A stretch of DNA of 64,000 nt, taken from contig CAKPGU010000009.1 of NCBI GenBank assembly GCA_934155265.1, positions 10,702-74,701 on the forward strand. The letters run 5' to 3'. Of the stretch, positions 50,508 to 60,131 are shown in pieces. The notes beneath the pieces are model-generated. The model was not told where the DNA came from. It saw nothing but the letters and a program-made list of their open reading frames with translations, and did not search any database. The stretch comes from an uncultured Clostridia bacterium (lineage in GTDB: Bacteria; Bacillota; Clostridia; TANB77; CAG-508). Each line of letters opens with the position of its first letter. The first letter of the stretch is position 1. The position numbers were made by a program, and so were the translations under genes.

Positions 50508-52244
50508 TTATTTGTCAGGTGTACTTGATGAATCAATTGAAGTTTTTTCTTCGTGTAATGCACTAAGTCCAGAAAGTGCAGAATCGGAAAGATCTTTTAC
50601 TTCTGCTGTAACATTACGGCCATTAAGTGCCTGATTCTCGGTATTGAGAATCTTCATAAGACCAGGAATCTGAGAAAGTGTGTCAATTAAGACATTTCCA
50701 CTACCAGAGTTTCCATTTGCACCTGGAAGGTTAGCTCCACCAATATTAACAAATTCAGCATTCTGACCAATATTAGCCATGATTTCAGCTGTTTTTGTTG
50801 CAATCTGAATTTGAGCATCTGTTTTAATTTTAAGAGACTCAATTTCAAAGTTAACCTTGTCATTAGCTGCACGAGCTTCAGCAAGAGCTCTTTCACCTTC
50901 AGCTTCAGCAAGTTTCTTAGCTTTGATACCTTCGGCTTCTGCAAGCAGTTTAGCCTTAACACCTTCTGCATCGGCGAGTAAATCAGCTTTTTTACCATCA
51001 GCTTCAGCTTCAGCTTTGGCTTTAACAACTTCTGCGTCAGCATGACCTGTTGCTTTAATTTTTTCGGCTTCAGCTTCTGCTTTTTTCTTAACTGCACTTG
51101 CATCTCGTTCTGCAACTGCTACACGTGCATCAGCCTGTGTTGTTTCAACATCTGCATTACCTTTTGCTTCCTGTCGTTTTGCATTAGCATTACTTTCAGC
51201 AACTTTAATTGAGGTTTCTGCTTCAATTGCTTTAACATTAGCTTCAGCTTCTGCACTGATTTTCATGGTTTCTTTTTCAGCTTCTGCACGAGTGATTTTG
51301 ACTTCTCGTTCTTTTTGGGCTGCAAGGTTTGCCTGTTCCTGTTTCATGACTTCAACTTCACCTTTACGCTGTTCAACTTCCTGCTGGCGAAGTGTTAACT
51401 GAAGTTCTTTAGCAACTTCGGCATTGGCCTGAGCAGTATCTGTTTCTGTTCGATACTGAGCTTTTTTGATGTCAGTTTCTTTACGCTTTTCAGCTTCAAT
51501 CTGCTCTGCGTCCATTTTGGCAAGTTCAGATTCTCTTCTTGCATTTGCTTCAGCAATTTCTGCTGACTGAAGCTCAATAGCAGTTTTTTCACGAGTTTCG
51601 CGATCAACTTTTGCAGCTTTAATATCTGCTGCCTGCTGTTTATCTGCTGCATCAATAGATGCAATGTTTTCATAGTATCCATTATTATCAGATACATCCT
51701 GGATATTAAGAGAGACTAATTCAAGTCCCATTTTATCCATTTCATCTGATACATTTGATTCTACTTCCTGTTTGAATTTCTCCTTATCAGTAAGAATCTG
51801 TTCAGGTGTCATGGATGCTACAACATCACGAACTGCACCCATAAGAGTGAGTTTTACATCATTAATGATACCTTCTTTACCTCTTTCTTTGAAAGAGATA
51901 ATCGCTGTTGTAAGCTTTTGTTCATCTCTTACGTCAGGACGAATCTGTGCAGTCCAATCTGCTACAATTGGAACAGCAGTAGATGTCAGAATTTCATCTT
52001 CATCTGCACGGACAGTAATCATGCAAAGGTCGAAAGTATCAGCTTTCCGAATAATTGGAATTACAAAAGCACCACCGGAAACGATAATTTTTGGCTTTTT
52101 ACCACCAGTGATAATAAGTGCTTTATCAATGCTTGCTACTTTATACATTGACTTTGCAATGAGTAAAAAAGCTGCAATAATGATTGCAATTATTGCTACA
52201 ACGATTACAATTGGAACAACCGTGCTAATAAAAGAACTGAACAT
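50508..52244 (-). CDS. Flotillin-like SPFH/band-7 protein
   Basis: A 578-residue membrane-associated scaffold protein. One N-terminal membrane segment (about residues 8-30) is followed by an SPFH domain (GKKPKIIVSGGAFVIPIIRKADTFDL to EMDKMGLELVSLNIQDVSD), then an Ala/Glu/Lys-rich coiled coil of over 250 residues and a C-terminal part with IGGANLPGANGNSGSG and TLSQIPGLMKIL. The length and order match flotillins (FloT/YuaG, YqiK), which organise membrane microdomains. By eye the gene is less AT-rich than its neighbours (frequent GCT, GCA, CTG), which suggests acquisition or strong expression. Confidence 0.93.
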   Translation of the reverse strand: MFSSFISTVVPIVIVVAIIAIIIAAFLLIAKSMYKVASIDKALIITGGKKPKIIVSGGAFVIPIIRKADTFDLCMITVRADEDEILTSTAVPIVADWTAQIRPDVRDEQKLTTAIISFKERGKEGIINDVKLTLMGAVRDVVASMTPEQILTDKEKFKQEVESNVSDEMDKMGLELVSLNIQDVSDNNGYYENIASIDAADKQQAADIKAAKVDRETREKTAIELQSAEIAEANARRESELAKMDAEQIEAEKRKETDIKKAQYRTETDTAQANAEVAKELQLTLRQQEVEQRKGEVEVMKQEQANLAAQKEREVKITRAEAEKETMKISAEAEANVKAIEAETSIKVAESNANAKRQEAKGNADVETTQADARVAVAERDASAVKKKAEAEAEKIKATGHADAEVVKAKAEAEADGKKADLLADAEGVKAKLLAEAEGIKAKKLAEAEGERALAEARAANDKVNFEIESLKIKTDAQIQIATKTAEIMANIGQNAEFVNIGGANLPGANGNSGSGNVLIDTLSQIPGLMKILNTENQALNGRNVTAEVKDLSDSALSGLSALHEEKTSIDSSSTPDK

Positions 52245-52367
52245 ATTGTGTCCTCCGTTTTGTTTTATATGTGTATTTTCAAGTTACGATGATTATTAAT
52301 ATACGTATATATTTTCCGACATAGAATGAAAATGTTTCATTCTGTTTATATACTAACAATCTGTAAA

Positions 52368-52396
52368 ATTATATCATGCTTTACATAAAAAGTCAA
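52368..52396 (-). promoter_or_regulatory. Promoter of the flotillin gene
   Basis: On the reverse strand, TTGACT, 17 bp, TATAAT. A leader of about 115 bases follows, with an AGAATGAAA / TTTCATTCT hairpin. Confidence 0.75.
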
Positions 52397-52417
52397 CAAA
52401 GAGAAAACAAAATGTGG

Positions 52418-52480
52418 AAAAATGTACCGGGTACATTTTTTCCAAGGGCAAATTTGTACCGGGTACAAAATTTCCCTAAA
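52418..52480. repeat. TGTACCGGGTACA repeat pair between divergent genes
   Basis: Two TGTACCGGGTACA palindromes with AAATTT/CCC flanks (AATGTACCGGGTACATT and TTTGTACCGGGTACAAAA) separate the flotillin promoter from the rightward promoter. The surrounding gap of about 410 bp holds only these elements, the two promoters and leaders. Confidence 0.75.
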
Positions 52481-52492
52481 CTGGAAAAAATA

Positions 52493-52521
52493 TTGATTTT
52501 TATGTAAATTTATAATATAAT
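52493..52521 (+). promoter_or_regulatory. Promoter of the 52656 gene
   Basis: TTGATT, 17 bp, TATAAT, leaving a leader of about 128 bases before the ATG. Confidence 0.7.
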
Positions 52522-52655
52522 TTATTGTAGGTATTTTTAGTATACATGTCAAAGGCGAAATGACTTTTGTAGCTTAAAATGTATATGAATAAATATACTT
52601 TAGGAAAGGAGATAAAACTGTTACTGTAAAAGAGCTTAAAGAAAGGATAGACTAT

Positions 52656-53579
52656 ATGGATAATACAGAAGCTTTAACACTAACACCAAAACGACTTTTT
52701 AGTCCATTAGGAGGAAAATGGATAAATTTAGATTGTGACCCATTAAACACATATAGAGAATGTGATGGTATCTACTATGAACAGATGGGGTATGCAATAA
52801 CAGCTAATTCAAAATGGATGCGTTTTAGAGGCAACATTCCTTGCTATGGAATATCAATAGCTCCATCAGAAATAAGTGTACTAAGTTTTGATTTTGAAAT
52901 TATAGAGTCATTGAGTGAGATTAAGGGGAAAGACGGAAATGATAGATATGTAATCGAACTTCCTTTAGAGGTAGATGTTGCTGATTGGATAAAAAGGGAG
53001 ACATGCAAAGAAATTGGATGTAAAGATTATAATTCTTGCAATTTACTTCAAAAGTTGGAAAATAATGATATTATCCAAAATAATGGCACAAATAGATATG
53101 TGCAGATAGTGTACAAGATTGAATTTGATAAGGAAAATCAAGCAACTATATCAGATTTTTTAAATATGGACATTGAATTTGGCCAGAACGAAGATCAGAA
53201 TTTAGTAAGTACAATTATGGGAATTGCTGTAATGAACGAGAATGGCTGGAGTATCTTTGATGCTAATAAAGATGAAATTACAAATATTAATGTAATAAGA
53301 AATAAAAACATTTTTCCTATATACATTATGCCAGCTACAGATATAAAAAGAGGAGACCTGATTAAAGAGTCTGGGGAATATTATTATGTGACAGAGGTAC
53401 ATAATCATAATATAATTACTATTAATGCAAAAAATGGTGAGATGAAGGCAATTAAGCCTCATCGAGATGTTCGAGGTAAAAAGTATTATGTTAAACTGAC
53501 TTCGTTTATGGATTTCCTTGACTTTGGTGGAGACTCCAATCTTCTAAAAATGATGATGTTAATGAATAAAGACAAATAA
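52656..53579 (+). CDS. Protein of unknown function (307 residues)
   Basis: A soluble-looking protein without signal peptide or membrane segments. Visible parts are KRLFSPLGGKWINLDC, KWMRFRGNIPCYGISI, a CKEIGCKDYNSCNLL segment with three Cys, and an IKRGDLIKESGEYYYVTEVHNHNIITINAKNGEMKAIKPHR block that resembles a small beta-barrel, then FMDFLDFGG. The ATG used has AAAGGA about 8 bases upstream. Twelve codons earlier in frame, a GTT follows GGAAAGGAGATAAAACT and would begin VTVKELKERIDYMDN, a much more usual start region; the original start codon may have mutated. Family not recognised. Confidence 0.8.
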   Translation: MDNTEALTLTPKRLFSPLGGKWINLDCDPLNTYRECDGIYYEQMGYAITANSKWMRFRGNIPCYGISIAPSEISVLSFDFEIIESLSEIKGKDGNDRYVIELPLEVDVADWIKRETCKEIGCKDYNSCNLLQKLENNDIIQNNGTNRYVQIVYKIEFDKENQATISDFLNMDIEFGQNEDQNLVSTIMGIAVMNENGWSIFDANKDEITNINVIRNKNIFPIYIMPATDIKRGDLIKESGEYYYVTEVHNHNIITINAKNGEMKAIKPHRDVRGKKYYVKLTSFMDFLDFGGDSNLLKMMMLMNKDK

Positions 53580-53598
53580 TAGTTAAATCTCTATGAAA

Positions 53599-53637
53599 GA
53601 TCCCAATAAGATGTAAACCTTGTTGGGATTTTTTCCT
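53599..53637 (+). terminator. Rho-independent terminator
   Basis: ATCCCAATAAG / CTTGTTGGGAT stem with an 8-base loop followed by six T, after the 52656 gene. Confidence 0.85.
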
Positions 53638-53714
53638 TAAATATATTTCAAATCAAGAAAAAATATGATAAAATAACCCAAGAAAAGAAAAATAAAAATG
53701 GAGGAATTAGAAAA

Positions 53715-56700
53715 ATGGCAGAATTTGTGCACTTACATATACACAGTGAATTCAGTTTATTAGATGGAGCAAACAGAATAAAAGACTTGCCAGTAAGAGC
53801 AAAAGAACTAGGAATGAAAGCAATGGCAATAACAGATCATGGAGTTATGTATGGTGCAATTGACTTTTATAAAGCATGCAAAAAAGAGGGAATAAAACCT
53901 ATTATAGGATGTGAAGTATATGTTGCACCACGTTCAAGGCTTAATAAAGAACCTAATATTGACAATAGATATAACCATTTAATTTTACTTGCAAAAAATC
54001 AGCAAGGTTATCAAAACTTAAGTAAATTAGTCTCAATTGGTTTTACAGAAGGTTATTATTACAAACCTCGTATAGATTTAGAAGTATTAGAAAAATATCA
54101 TGAAGGGTTAATATGTTTAAGTGCATGTTTAGCAGGGGCGGTAAATCAAGCATTACTAAATGGGCAAAACGAAAAAGCAGAAGAGATTGCTTTATGGCAT
54201 AAAAAAGTTTTTGGAGAAGATTATTATATAGAAATTCAAAACAATGGAATAAAAGAACAAGTATTAGCAAATCAAAAATTAGTACAACTTGCAAGAAAAC
54301 TAGATATTCCGCTAGTAGCTACAAATGACGCACATTACTTAAAAAGAGAAGATGCATATAATCATGAAATTTTGCTATGTATTCAAACTGGAAAAAGAAT
54401 GAGTGACCCTGATAGAATGAAGTTTGAAACAGATGAATTGTATGTAAAATCACCTGAAGAAATGAGTGAATATTTTTCAGCATTTCCAGATGCAATAGAA
54501 AATACAGTAAAAATAGCTGATAAATGTAATGTTGAATTTGAATTTGGACATACAATATTGCCTAATTATGATGTACCACCTGAATTTCCAACACATTATG
54601 ATTTTTTAAAAAAGCTTTGTGATGATGGATTAAAAAAGAGATATGGAGAAAATTTATCAGAAGAAATCATAAAGAGAGCAGAATATGAAATCGGTATAAT
54701 TAAAAAAATGGGTTATGTTGATTATTATTTAATTGTTTGGGACTTTATACATTTTGCAAAAAGCAATGGAATTCCTGTTGGACCTGGAAGAGGTTCAGGA
54801 GCTGGTTCAATTTTGGCATATGCAATAGAAATAACTGATATTGACCCAATGAAATATGGATTACTTTTTGAAAGATTTTTGAATCCTGAAAGAATAAGTA
54901 TGCCTGATTTTGATGTTGACTTTTCAGATGTTGATAGACAAAAAGTAATTGACTATGTGTCAGGAAAATATGGACATGACCATGTTTCACAGATTATAAC
55001 GTTTGGAACAATGGCTGCTAAAATGGTAATTCGTGATGTTGCAAGAGTTCTAGATTTTCCATATTCAGAAGCTGATAAAATTGCCAAAATGATTCCAAAT
55101 GAATTACATATAACTATTCCAAAGGCACTAGAACAAAACAAAGAACTAAAAGATTTATATGATAATGATGAATTAATACATAAATTATTAGATATAGCAA
55201 TGGCATTAGAAGGAATGCCAAGACAGGCTTCAACACATGCCTGTGGTGTTGTAATCACAAAAGATCCAGTTGATACATATGTTCCATTATATGTAAGAGA
55301 CAATCAGATTTCAACACAATACATAATGACAACATTGGAAGAACTAGGACTACTAAAAATGGACTTTCTTGGTCTTAGAACTTTAACTGTTATAAAAGAC
55401 ACTGTTAATCTTGTAAAAGAAAACAGGGGCATAGATGTCGAATTTGACCAAGAGATGTCAGATCAAAAAGTATATAAATTGTGGCAAGAAGGAAGTACAT
55501 CAGGAATATTTCAATTTGAATCACAAGGAATGACAAACTTCATGAAAGAATTGAAGCCAGACTGTTTAGAAGATTTAATAGCCGGTGTTTCATTATATAG
55601 ACCTGGTCCAATGGATCAAATACCAAGATATATCAGAGGAAAACAAAATCCTGGTCATAATGAATACACACATCCAAGTTTAGAGCCAATATTAAATGTA
55701 ACATATGGATGTATGGTATATCAGGAACAAGTAATGCAAATTGTAAGAGATTTAGCAGGATATTCTCTTGGTAGAGCAGATTTAGTTCGTAGAGCAATGG
55801 GAAAGAAAAAGCTTGATGTTATGGCAAAAGAAAGAGAAGTATTTATAAATGGTCAAGTTGATGAAAATGGAAACATTGAAGTACCGGGATGTGTAAGAAA
55901 TGGGATTGATGCAGAATCTGCAAATAAAATATTTGATGAAATGGCTGAATTTGCAAAATATGCATTTAATAAATCACATGCTGCATGTTATGCAGTTGTA
56001 GCATATAGAACGGCATATTTAAAAGCATATTATCCGGCTGAATTTATGGCATCAATGTTAAATAGTTATTTAGGAAATTTAGACAAAGTTCCTGATTATA
56101 TAGATGAATGCAAGAAACTTGGAATCGAAATATTGAAACCAGAAATAAATAAAAGTTATTCAAGATTTACAGTTGAATCAGGTAAAATACGTTTTGGGTT
56201 AGGAAGTATTAAAAATGTTGGATTACAACCAGTTGCTAATATAATCAAAGAAAGAGATGCCAATGGACCTTTTACAAGTTTCACAGATTTTTGTGAGAGA
56301 ATGGCAGGAGAAGCGGTAAATAAAAAATGTATCGAAAGCTTAATAAAAGCTGGAACATTTGGAGAATTTCCAGAAACAAGAGCTACATTACTTGCGTCAT
56401 TTGAAACTATAATAGATACGATTCAATCTTATAACAAAAAAGGTATGGATGGACAAGTATCAATGTTCGACTTAGGAAGTTCATCAGACTTATCATCAGA
56501 AGCGGAAAATAATTTAGAAGAAATTAAATACAATTTCTCAGAGCAACCGGAATTAAACGAAAAAGAACTATTATCAATGGAAAAAGAGATGCTTGGAATT
56601 TATGTTTCAGGACATCCATTACAAAAAATACGAGAGCAAATAATTGCAAGTACTAATATATCATCTATGCAAATGAAAGAGATTGACGAAATAAATAGTA

Positions 56701-57230
56701 TAGGCGCCGATGGAGAAAACTCAGATGTAAGAGTCAAGGAAGTTGCCAAATTTGTCGATGGACAAGAAGTTAGAATTGCAGGAATAATTACATCTGTAAA
56801 AAAGAAATATACAAAAAATAATAAAATCATGGCATTTGTGAGCATTGAAGATTTATATGGTTCTGCTGAAATTATAGTTTTCGAGCCAACATACTTAAAA
56901 GCACAAGATGTTTTAGTGGAAGAAAATATTGTTATGATAAGTGGTAGACTTAGTATTAGGGAAGATGATGAAACAAAAATTGTAGCAAATAAGATAGAAA
57001 ATTTTGGGGCATCAAAACCTAAAATGTTAACATTAAATATCACAAATATCACTGAAGAACAAAAAGCAAAACTAAGAGGTGCAATAAAATTTTTTGGAGG
57101 AGAACAAAACAATATAAGTGTTGTAATTAAAATAGGTGAGGATTTGAAGTCATGTGGTGCAATTTATTTGACAGATGAGATTTTAAAGGTTTTTGAAGAG
57201 ATTGTTGGAAAAGAAAATTGCTTAATATAA
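53715..57230 (+). CDS. dnaE: DNA polymerase III alpha subunit (DnaE type)
   Basis: A 1171-residue replicative polymerase. The N-terminal PHP domain begins VHLHIHSEFSLLDG and continues with AITDHGVMYG and IGCEVYV. The polymerase core shows GPGRGSGAGSILAY, the catalytic Asp pair in MPDFDVDFSD (about residue 396-405), STHACGVVIT, and LYRPGPMDQIPRYI. Then come YAFNKSHAACYAVVAYRTAYLKAYYPAEFMA, the helix-hairpin-helix region and the C-terminal OB domain (VRIAGIITSVKKKYTKNNKIMAFVSIEDLYG). It is complete and presumably the working copy. About 830 bp of it is repeated downstream at 60132. Confidence 0.97.
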   Translation: MAEFVHLHIHSEFSLLDGANRIKDLPVRAKELGMKAMAITDHGVMYGAIDFYKACKKEGIKPIIGCEVYVAPRSRLNKEPNIDNRYNHLILLAKNQQGYQNLSKLVSIGFTEGYYYKPRIDLEVLEKYHEGLICLSACLAGAVNQALLNGQNEKAEEIALWHKKVFGEDYYIEIQNNGIKEQVLANQKLVQLARKLDIPLVATNDAHYLKREDAYNHEILLCIQTGKRMSDPDRMKFETDELYVKSPEEMSEYFSAFPDAIENTVKIADKCNVEFEFGHTILPNYDVPPEFPTHYDFLKKLCDDGLKKRYGENLSEEIIKRAEYEIGIIKKMGYVDYYLIVWDFIHFAKSNGIPVGPGRGSGAGSILAYAIEITDIDPMKYGLLFERFLNPERISMPDFDVDFSDVDRQKVIDYVSGKYGHDHVSQIITFGTMAAKMVIRDVARVLDFPYSEADKIAKMIPNELHITIPKALEQNKELKDLYDNDELIHKLLDIAMALEGMPRQASTHACGVVITKDPVDTYVPLYVRDNQISTQYIMTTLEELGLLKMDFLGLRTLTVIKDTVNLVKENRGIDVEFDQEMSDQKVYKLWQEGSTSGIFQFESQGMTNFMKELKPDCLEDLIAGVSLYRPGPMDQIPRYIRGKQNPGHNEYTHPSLEPILNVTYGCMVYQEQVMQIVRDLAGYSLGRADLVRRAMGKKKLDVMAKEREVFINGQVDENGNIEVPGCVRNGIDAESANKIFDEMAEFAKYAFNKSHAACYAVVAYRTAYLKAYYPAEFMASMLNSYLGNLDKVPDYIDECKKLGIEILKPEINKSYSRFTVESGKIRFGLGSIKNVGLQPVANIIKERDANGPFTSFTDFCERMAGEAVNKKCIESLIKAGTFGEFPETRATLLASFETIIDTIQSYNKKGMDGQVSMFDLGSSSDLSSEAENNLEEIKYNFSEQPELNEKELLSMEKEMLGIYVSGHPLQKIREQIIASTNISSMQMKEIDEINSIGADGENSDVRVKEVAKFVDGQEVRIAGIITSVKKKYTKNNKIMAFVSIEDLYGSAEIIVFEPTYLKAQDVLVEENIVMISGRLSIREDDETKIVANKIENFGASKPKMLTLNITNITEEQKAKLRGAIKFFGGEQNNISVVIKIGEDLKSCGAIYLTDEILKVFEEIVGKENCLI

Positions 57231-57243
57231 AAATGTAAAAATA

Positions 57244-57302
57244 GGACCGGGTACAAAATGCTATTTTGGTAAAAAAGTGCATTTTGTACCCGGTCCATTT
57301 TT
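57244..57302. repeat. ACCGGGTACA hairpin between convergent genes
   Basis: GGACCGGGTACAAAATG pairs with CATTTTGTACCCGGTCC around an AT-rich centre and is followed by a T run on the right. It lies between the dnaE stop and the point where the truncated ATPase gene ends, so it may terminate both transcripts, and its arrival or recombination coincides with loss of the ATPase 3' end. Confidence 0.8.
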
Positions 57303-59015
57303 TTATATTTGTGCACCAGTAACAATTTTTCTTGATTTAATTCCAACTTTGTCACATACACATTTTGTTACTTCAACATTATCTCCAGTTAAAACAATAA
57401 CTCTGATTCCATTTTTTCCAAGTTTTTCAATAGAAGATTTTGCGGATTCTTTTGGTGGATCAAGGAAACCAATGAAACCAATAAGAACCATATTTTTTTC
57501 ATCAGAGACTCCAAAACCTGATGTTTTATCTAAATCATTTTTTTGACATACTGCAACAACACGAAGTCCTTGTTTATTTAAGTTTTTTGCAATTTTTTTG
57601 ATATTTTCTTTAATTGTATTTGTAATAGGTGAAACTGAACCTTGAAAATCCACCATTGTTGAAATATTAAGTATTTCCTCAACAGCCCCTTTTGTAATTA
57701 ATTGTGTTTTGTTTCCATCATTTACAACAACTGAAAGTCTACGCCTTGAAAAATCAAAAGGAACCTCGTCAATTTTAGTATATTTAGTTGAAAGTTCTTC
57801 TAATCCATGTTCTACACCACGATTTATAACTGCTTCATCAATGTTGCTACGTAATCCAGTTTGAAAATATGCGTTTAGAAATGCATGTTTTAGAACTCTA
57901 AGATCTTCATTTCCCATAACATCAAGATATTTTTCAAGGACTATTTTATCTTCTGTTAAAGTACCAGTTTTATCTGTACATAGAATATTCATTGCACCAA
58001 AACTTTGAATTGAATCGAGTTTTTTTACAATTGTTTTCTTCTTAGACATTCGTAAAGCACCTCTTGATAAAGTACTAGATAAAATAACAGGTAGTAGAAG
58101 TGGTGTAATACATATTGCAATTGCAACTGCAAAGGTGAAAGATACGATAATATCATGTTTCCATACATTTAGTAAAAATACAATTGGTATTAAAATTAAC
58201 ATGAATTTGATTAGTAGTTTACTGATATTTTCTATTCCTTTTTGAAAAGCTGTTTTTGGTTTTCCTTTTGTTAAGGTACGAGCAACTTTTCCAAAGTAAG
58301 TATTATCAGCAGTCAAAACTACTATACCTTTCGCTGAACCACTTATAACATTTGTACCCATAAAACAAATTGTATCTATATCAGAAAGACTATCAATTTC
58401 TTCATCAATAGGTAATTCAGTATTTTCGATTTTTTTGATTGCATCAGATTCACCAGTAAGAGTTGATTGACCAACATACAAATCTTTTGATTCTATTATT
58501 CTAATATCAGCTGGAATCATGTCTCCTGCTGAAAGTACAACTGTATCTCCTAAAACAAAGTCCTTAAAAGGAATTTTTACTTTTTTTCCATTTCTAATAA
58601 CTGTTGCAGTAGTTGATACTAAATCTTTTAATGCTTCTGCTGCTAAATTTGAACGATATTCTGAAAAGAAATCTAAAAAAGTACTAATAGTTACTAAAAC
58701 TAAAATTACAATAATGTTAGCATAATTTGGATTTTCTGCAAGATATACATCTGTGTAATTCAGAATCAATACAATACCTAATAAAATACTGTTAAATGGT
58801 GTAATTAAACTTTTTAATAAATAATGATACCATTTTTGGGGCTTAGATTGAGTTACTTCATTATATCCGTATGTATGTATTTTTTGAGAAACTTCATCAT
58901 CTGTTAATCCTTTTTCTTTGATTTTAAATTCTGAAATGAATTCTTCTTTTGGTGTTTTGCATAGATGACCATAAATTTTATCTATGTCAACATCTTCTTT
59001 TTTGTCTTTTGCCAT
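57303..59015 (-). pseudogene. Truncated MgtA-type Mg2+ P-type ATPase (3' end lost)
   Basis: This copy matches residues 1-570 of the intact ATPase at 61025-63637 at very high identity, including TLTGESDAI and the phosphorylation site CTDKTGTLTED. It ends abruptly at IVTGAQI followed by a stop codon that belongs to the repeat junction. The missing 300 residues include the GDGINDSP hinge motif and the last group of membrane helices, so it cannot pump ions. The start is the ATG with GGGTGG upstream, equivalent to that of the intact copy. Promoter-side sequence is also duplicated for about 130 bp. It is either a pseudogene or a source of a truncated protein. Confidence 0.9.
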
Positions 59016-59211
59016 TTTTGTTACCACCCTTTTGAGTGTATAGGTTAAGTTTTTGACCGGAACCTACTATGCTTCTTTTCTTATTATATCTTTTTTTGTT
59101 TATTTTAAACATATTTATAATAGTACTTTGATTTTAATAATTCAAGAAAAATTAAGATAATATTTTTATAGGCTGTACTTATTTGTTTAAAAATTGAATG
59201 TTTTACATAAA

Positions 59212-59240
59212 TTGACTTTTAACTACAAATATGTTAAAAT
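59212..59240 (+). promoter_or_regulatory. Promoter of the 59314 gene
   Basis: TTGACT, 17 bp, TAAAAT. A short leader with an ATTCCATTATATATGGAT hairpin follows. Confidence 0.65.
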
Positions 59241-59313
59241 AAAAAGGATTCCATTATATATGGATAGTATTTGAAACTATTAATTAAAATAATGTAGAAA
59301 AGAGGAAAAAAAT

Positions 59314-60048
59314 ATGGCTAAAATTCCAGATAATGTTGAGGAGTTATTAAAACGGACAGAAACAGTTTTAATAAAGAATTGGAAATGTGAAATTGGATTG
59401 GCTGAAACTAGGTATAATGAAGCTATTTACTTAAAATTTCAGGAATTTAAAAACAAAATTGACAATGGTACCAGTATATATTTATTAAAACTTGAAAATG
59501 GTGATTGGAAGTCTAAAATTGAATTTATTTATGAAATCAAAAAGTATTGGAATGAAATTTCAGGTCAGGATATAATGGTAATTAAAAGTAAGGTATATAA
59601 GTCAATGGATCTTGAGATAAAAATAGCAAAATTAATGGAAAACGCAGAAACTAGACAAGAGGCACAGCATCTTTTAAAATTTATAAAAAATTGCAGAGAC
59701 TCTTGTTGGGGACAAATGGACGAAGATGCAGATACTAAAATTTTTAGACTTGTAACATCACAAAATGAATTTTCTCAAATTTTAAATTCTGAGGATGTTC
59801 TGAATATCACACCAAAAAAAGAAAATTCATGGATACAGTATAAACAGATACAAATAGCTATGCGTTATGAGCCTGTTGATGAAAGAATGTATATAGCAAA
59901 AGGATTGTATGACGAATATAAAGAATTTTGCAAAGAATTTCAGAAGATATGGGATAAAAATCCTGGAGCTGATAAATTAGATATAAAGGCTTTTAATTTA
60001 TGGAATAACGTAAAAAATACAGCAACATATTATATTTACATTAGATAA
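59314..60048 (+). CDS. Protein of unknown function at the duplication junction
   Basis: A 244-residue soluble protein rich in Lys, Glu and aromatic residues. No signal peptide or membrane segment is present. Visible parts are NVEELLKRTETVLIKNWKCEIGL, YLKFQEFKNKIDNGTSIYLLKLENGDWKSKIEFIYEIKKYW, LLKFIKNCRDSCWGQMDEDADTKIFRL and YIAKGLYDEYKEFCKEFQKIW. It has its own promoter, a GAGG ribosome site and a strong terminator, and lies exactly between the duplicated ATPase upstream region and the dnaE fragment. It may be part of the duplicated or inserted DNA. Family not recognised. Confidence 0.78.
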   Translation: MAKIPDNVEELLKRTETVLIKNWKCEIGLAETRYNEAIYLKFQEFKNKIDNGTSIYLLKLENGDWKSKIEFIYEIKKYWNEISGQDIMVIKSKVYKSMDLEIKIAKLMENAETRQEAQHLLKFIKNCRDSCWGQMDEDADTKIFRLVTSQNEFSQILNSEDVLNITPKKENSWIQYKQIQIAMRYEPVDERMYIAKGLYDEYKEFCKEFQKIWDKNPGADKLDIKAFNLWNNVKNTATYYIYIR

Positions 60049-60059
60049 TTAATAATTGA

Positions 60060-60098
60060 AAAACCCTTACAGCAATATGTAGGGGTTTCTTTTTTTGT
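60060..60098 (+). terminator. Rho-independent terminator
   Basis: AAACCCTTAC / GTAGGGGTTT stem with an 8-base loop followed by C and seven T, after the 59314 gene. Confidence 0.87.
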
Positions 60099-60131
60099 GA
60101 TTTATGGGGTATTTGGCTTGAATTTTATATA

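Noticed and set aside
51772..52299. Forward-strand reading frame opposite the flotillin gene
   Set aside because: It is the antisense shadow of the SPFH-coding region; its composition reflects the flotillin codons.
59028..59160. Separate regulatory element upstream of the truncated ATPase
   Set aside because: The sequence is the duplicated counterpart of the region upstream of the intact ATPase; no riboswitch-like structure (for example a Mg2+ sensor) could be supported by eye.
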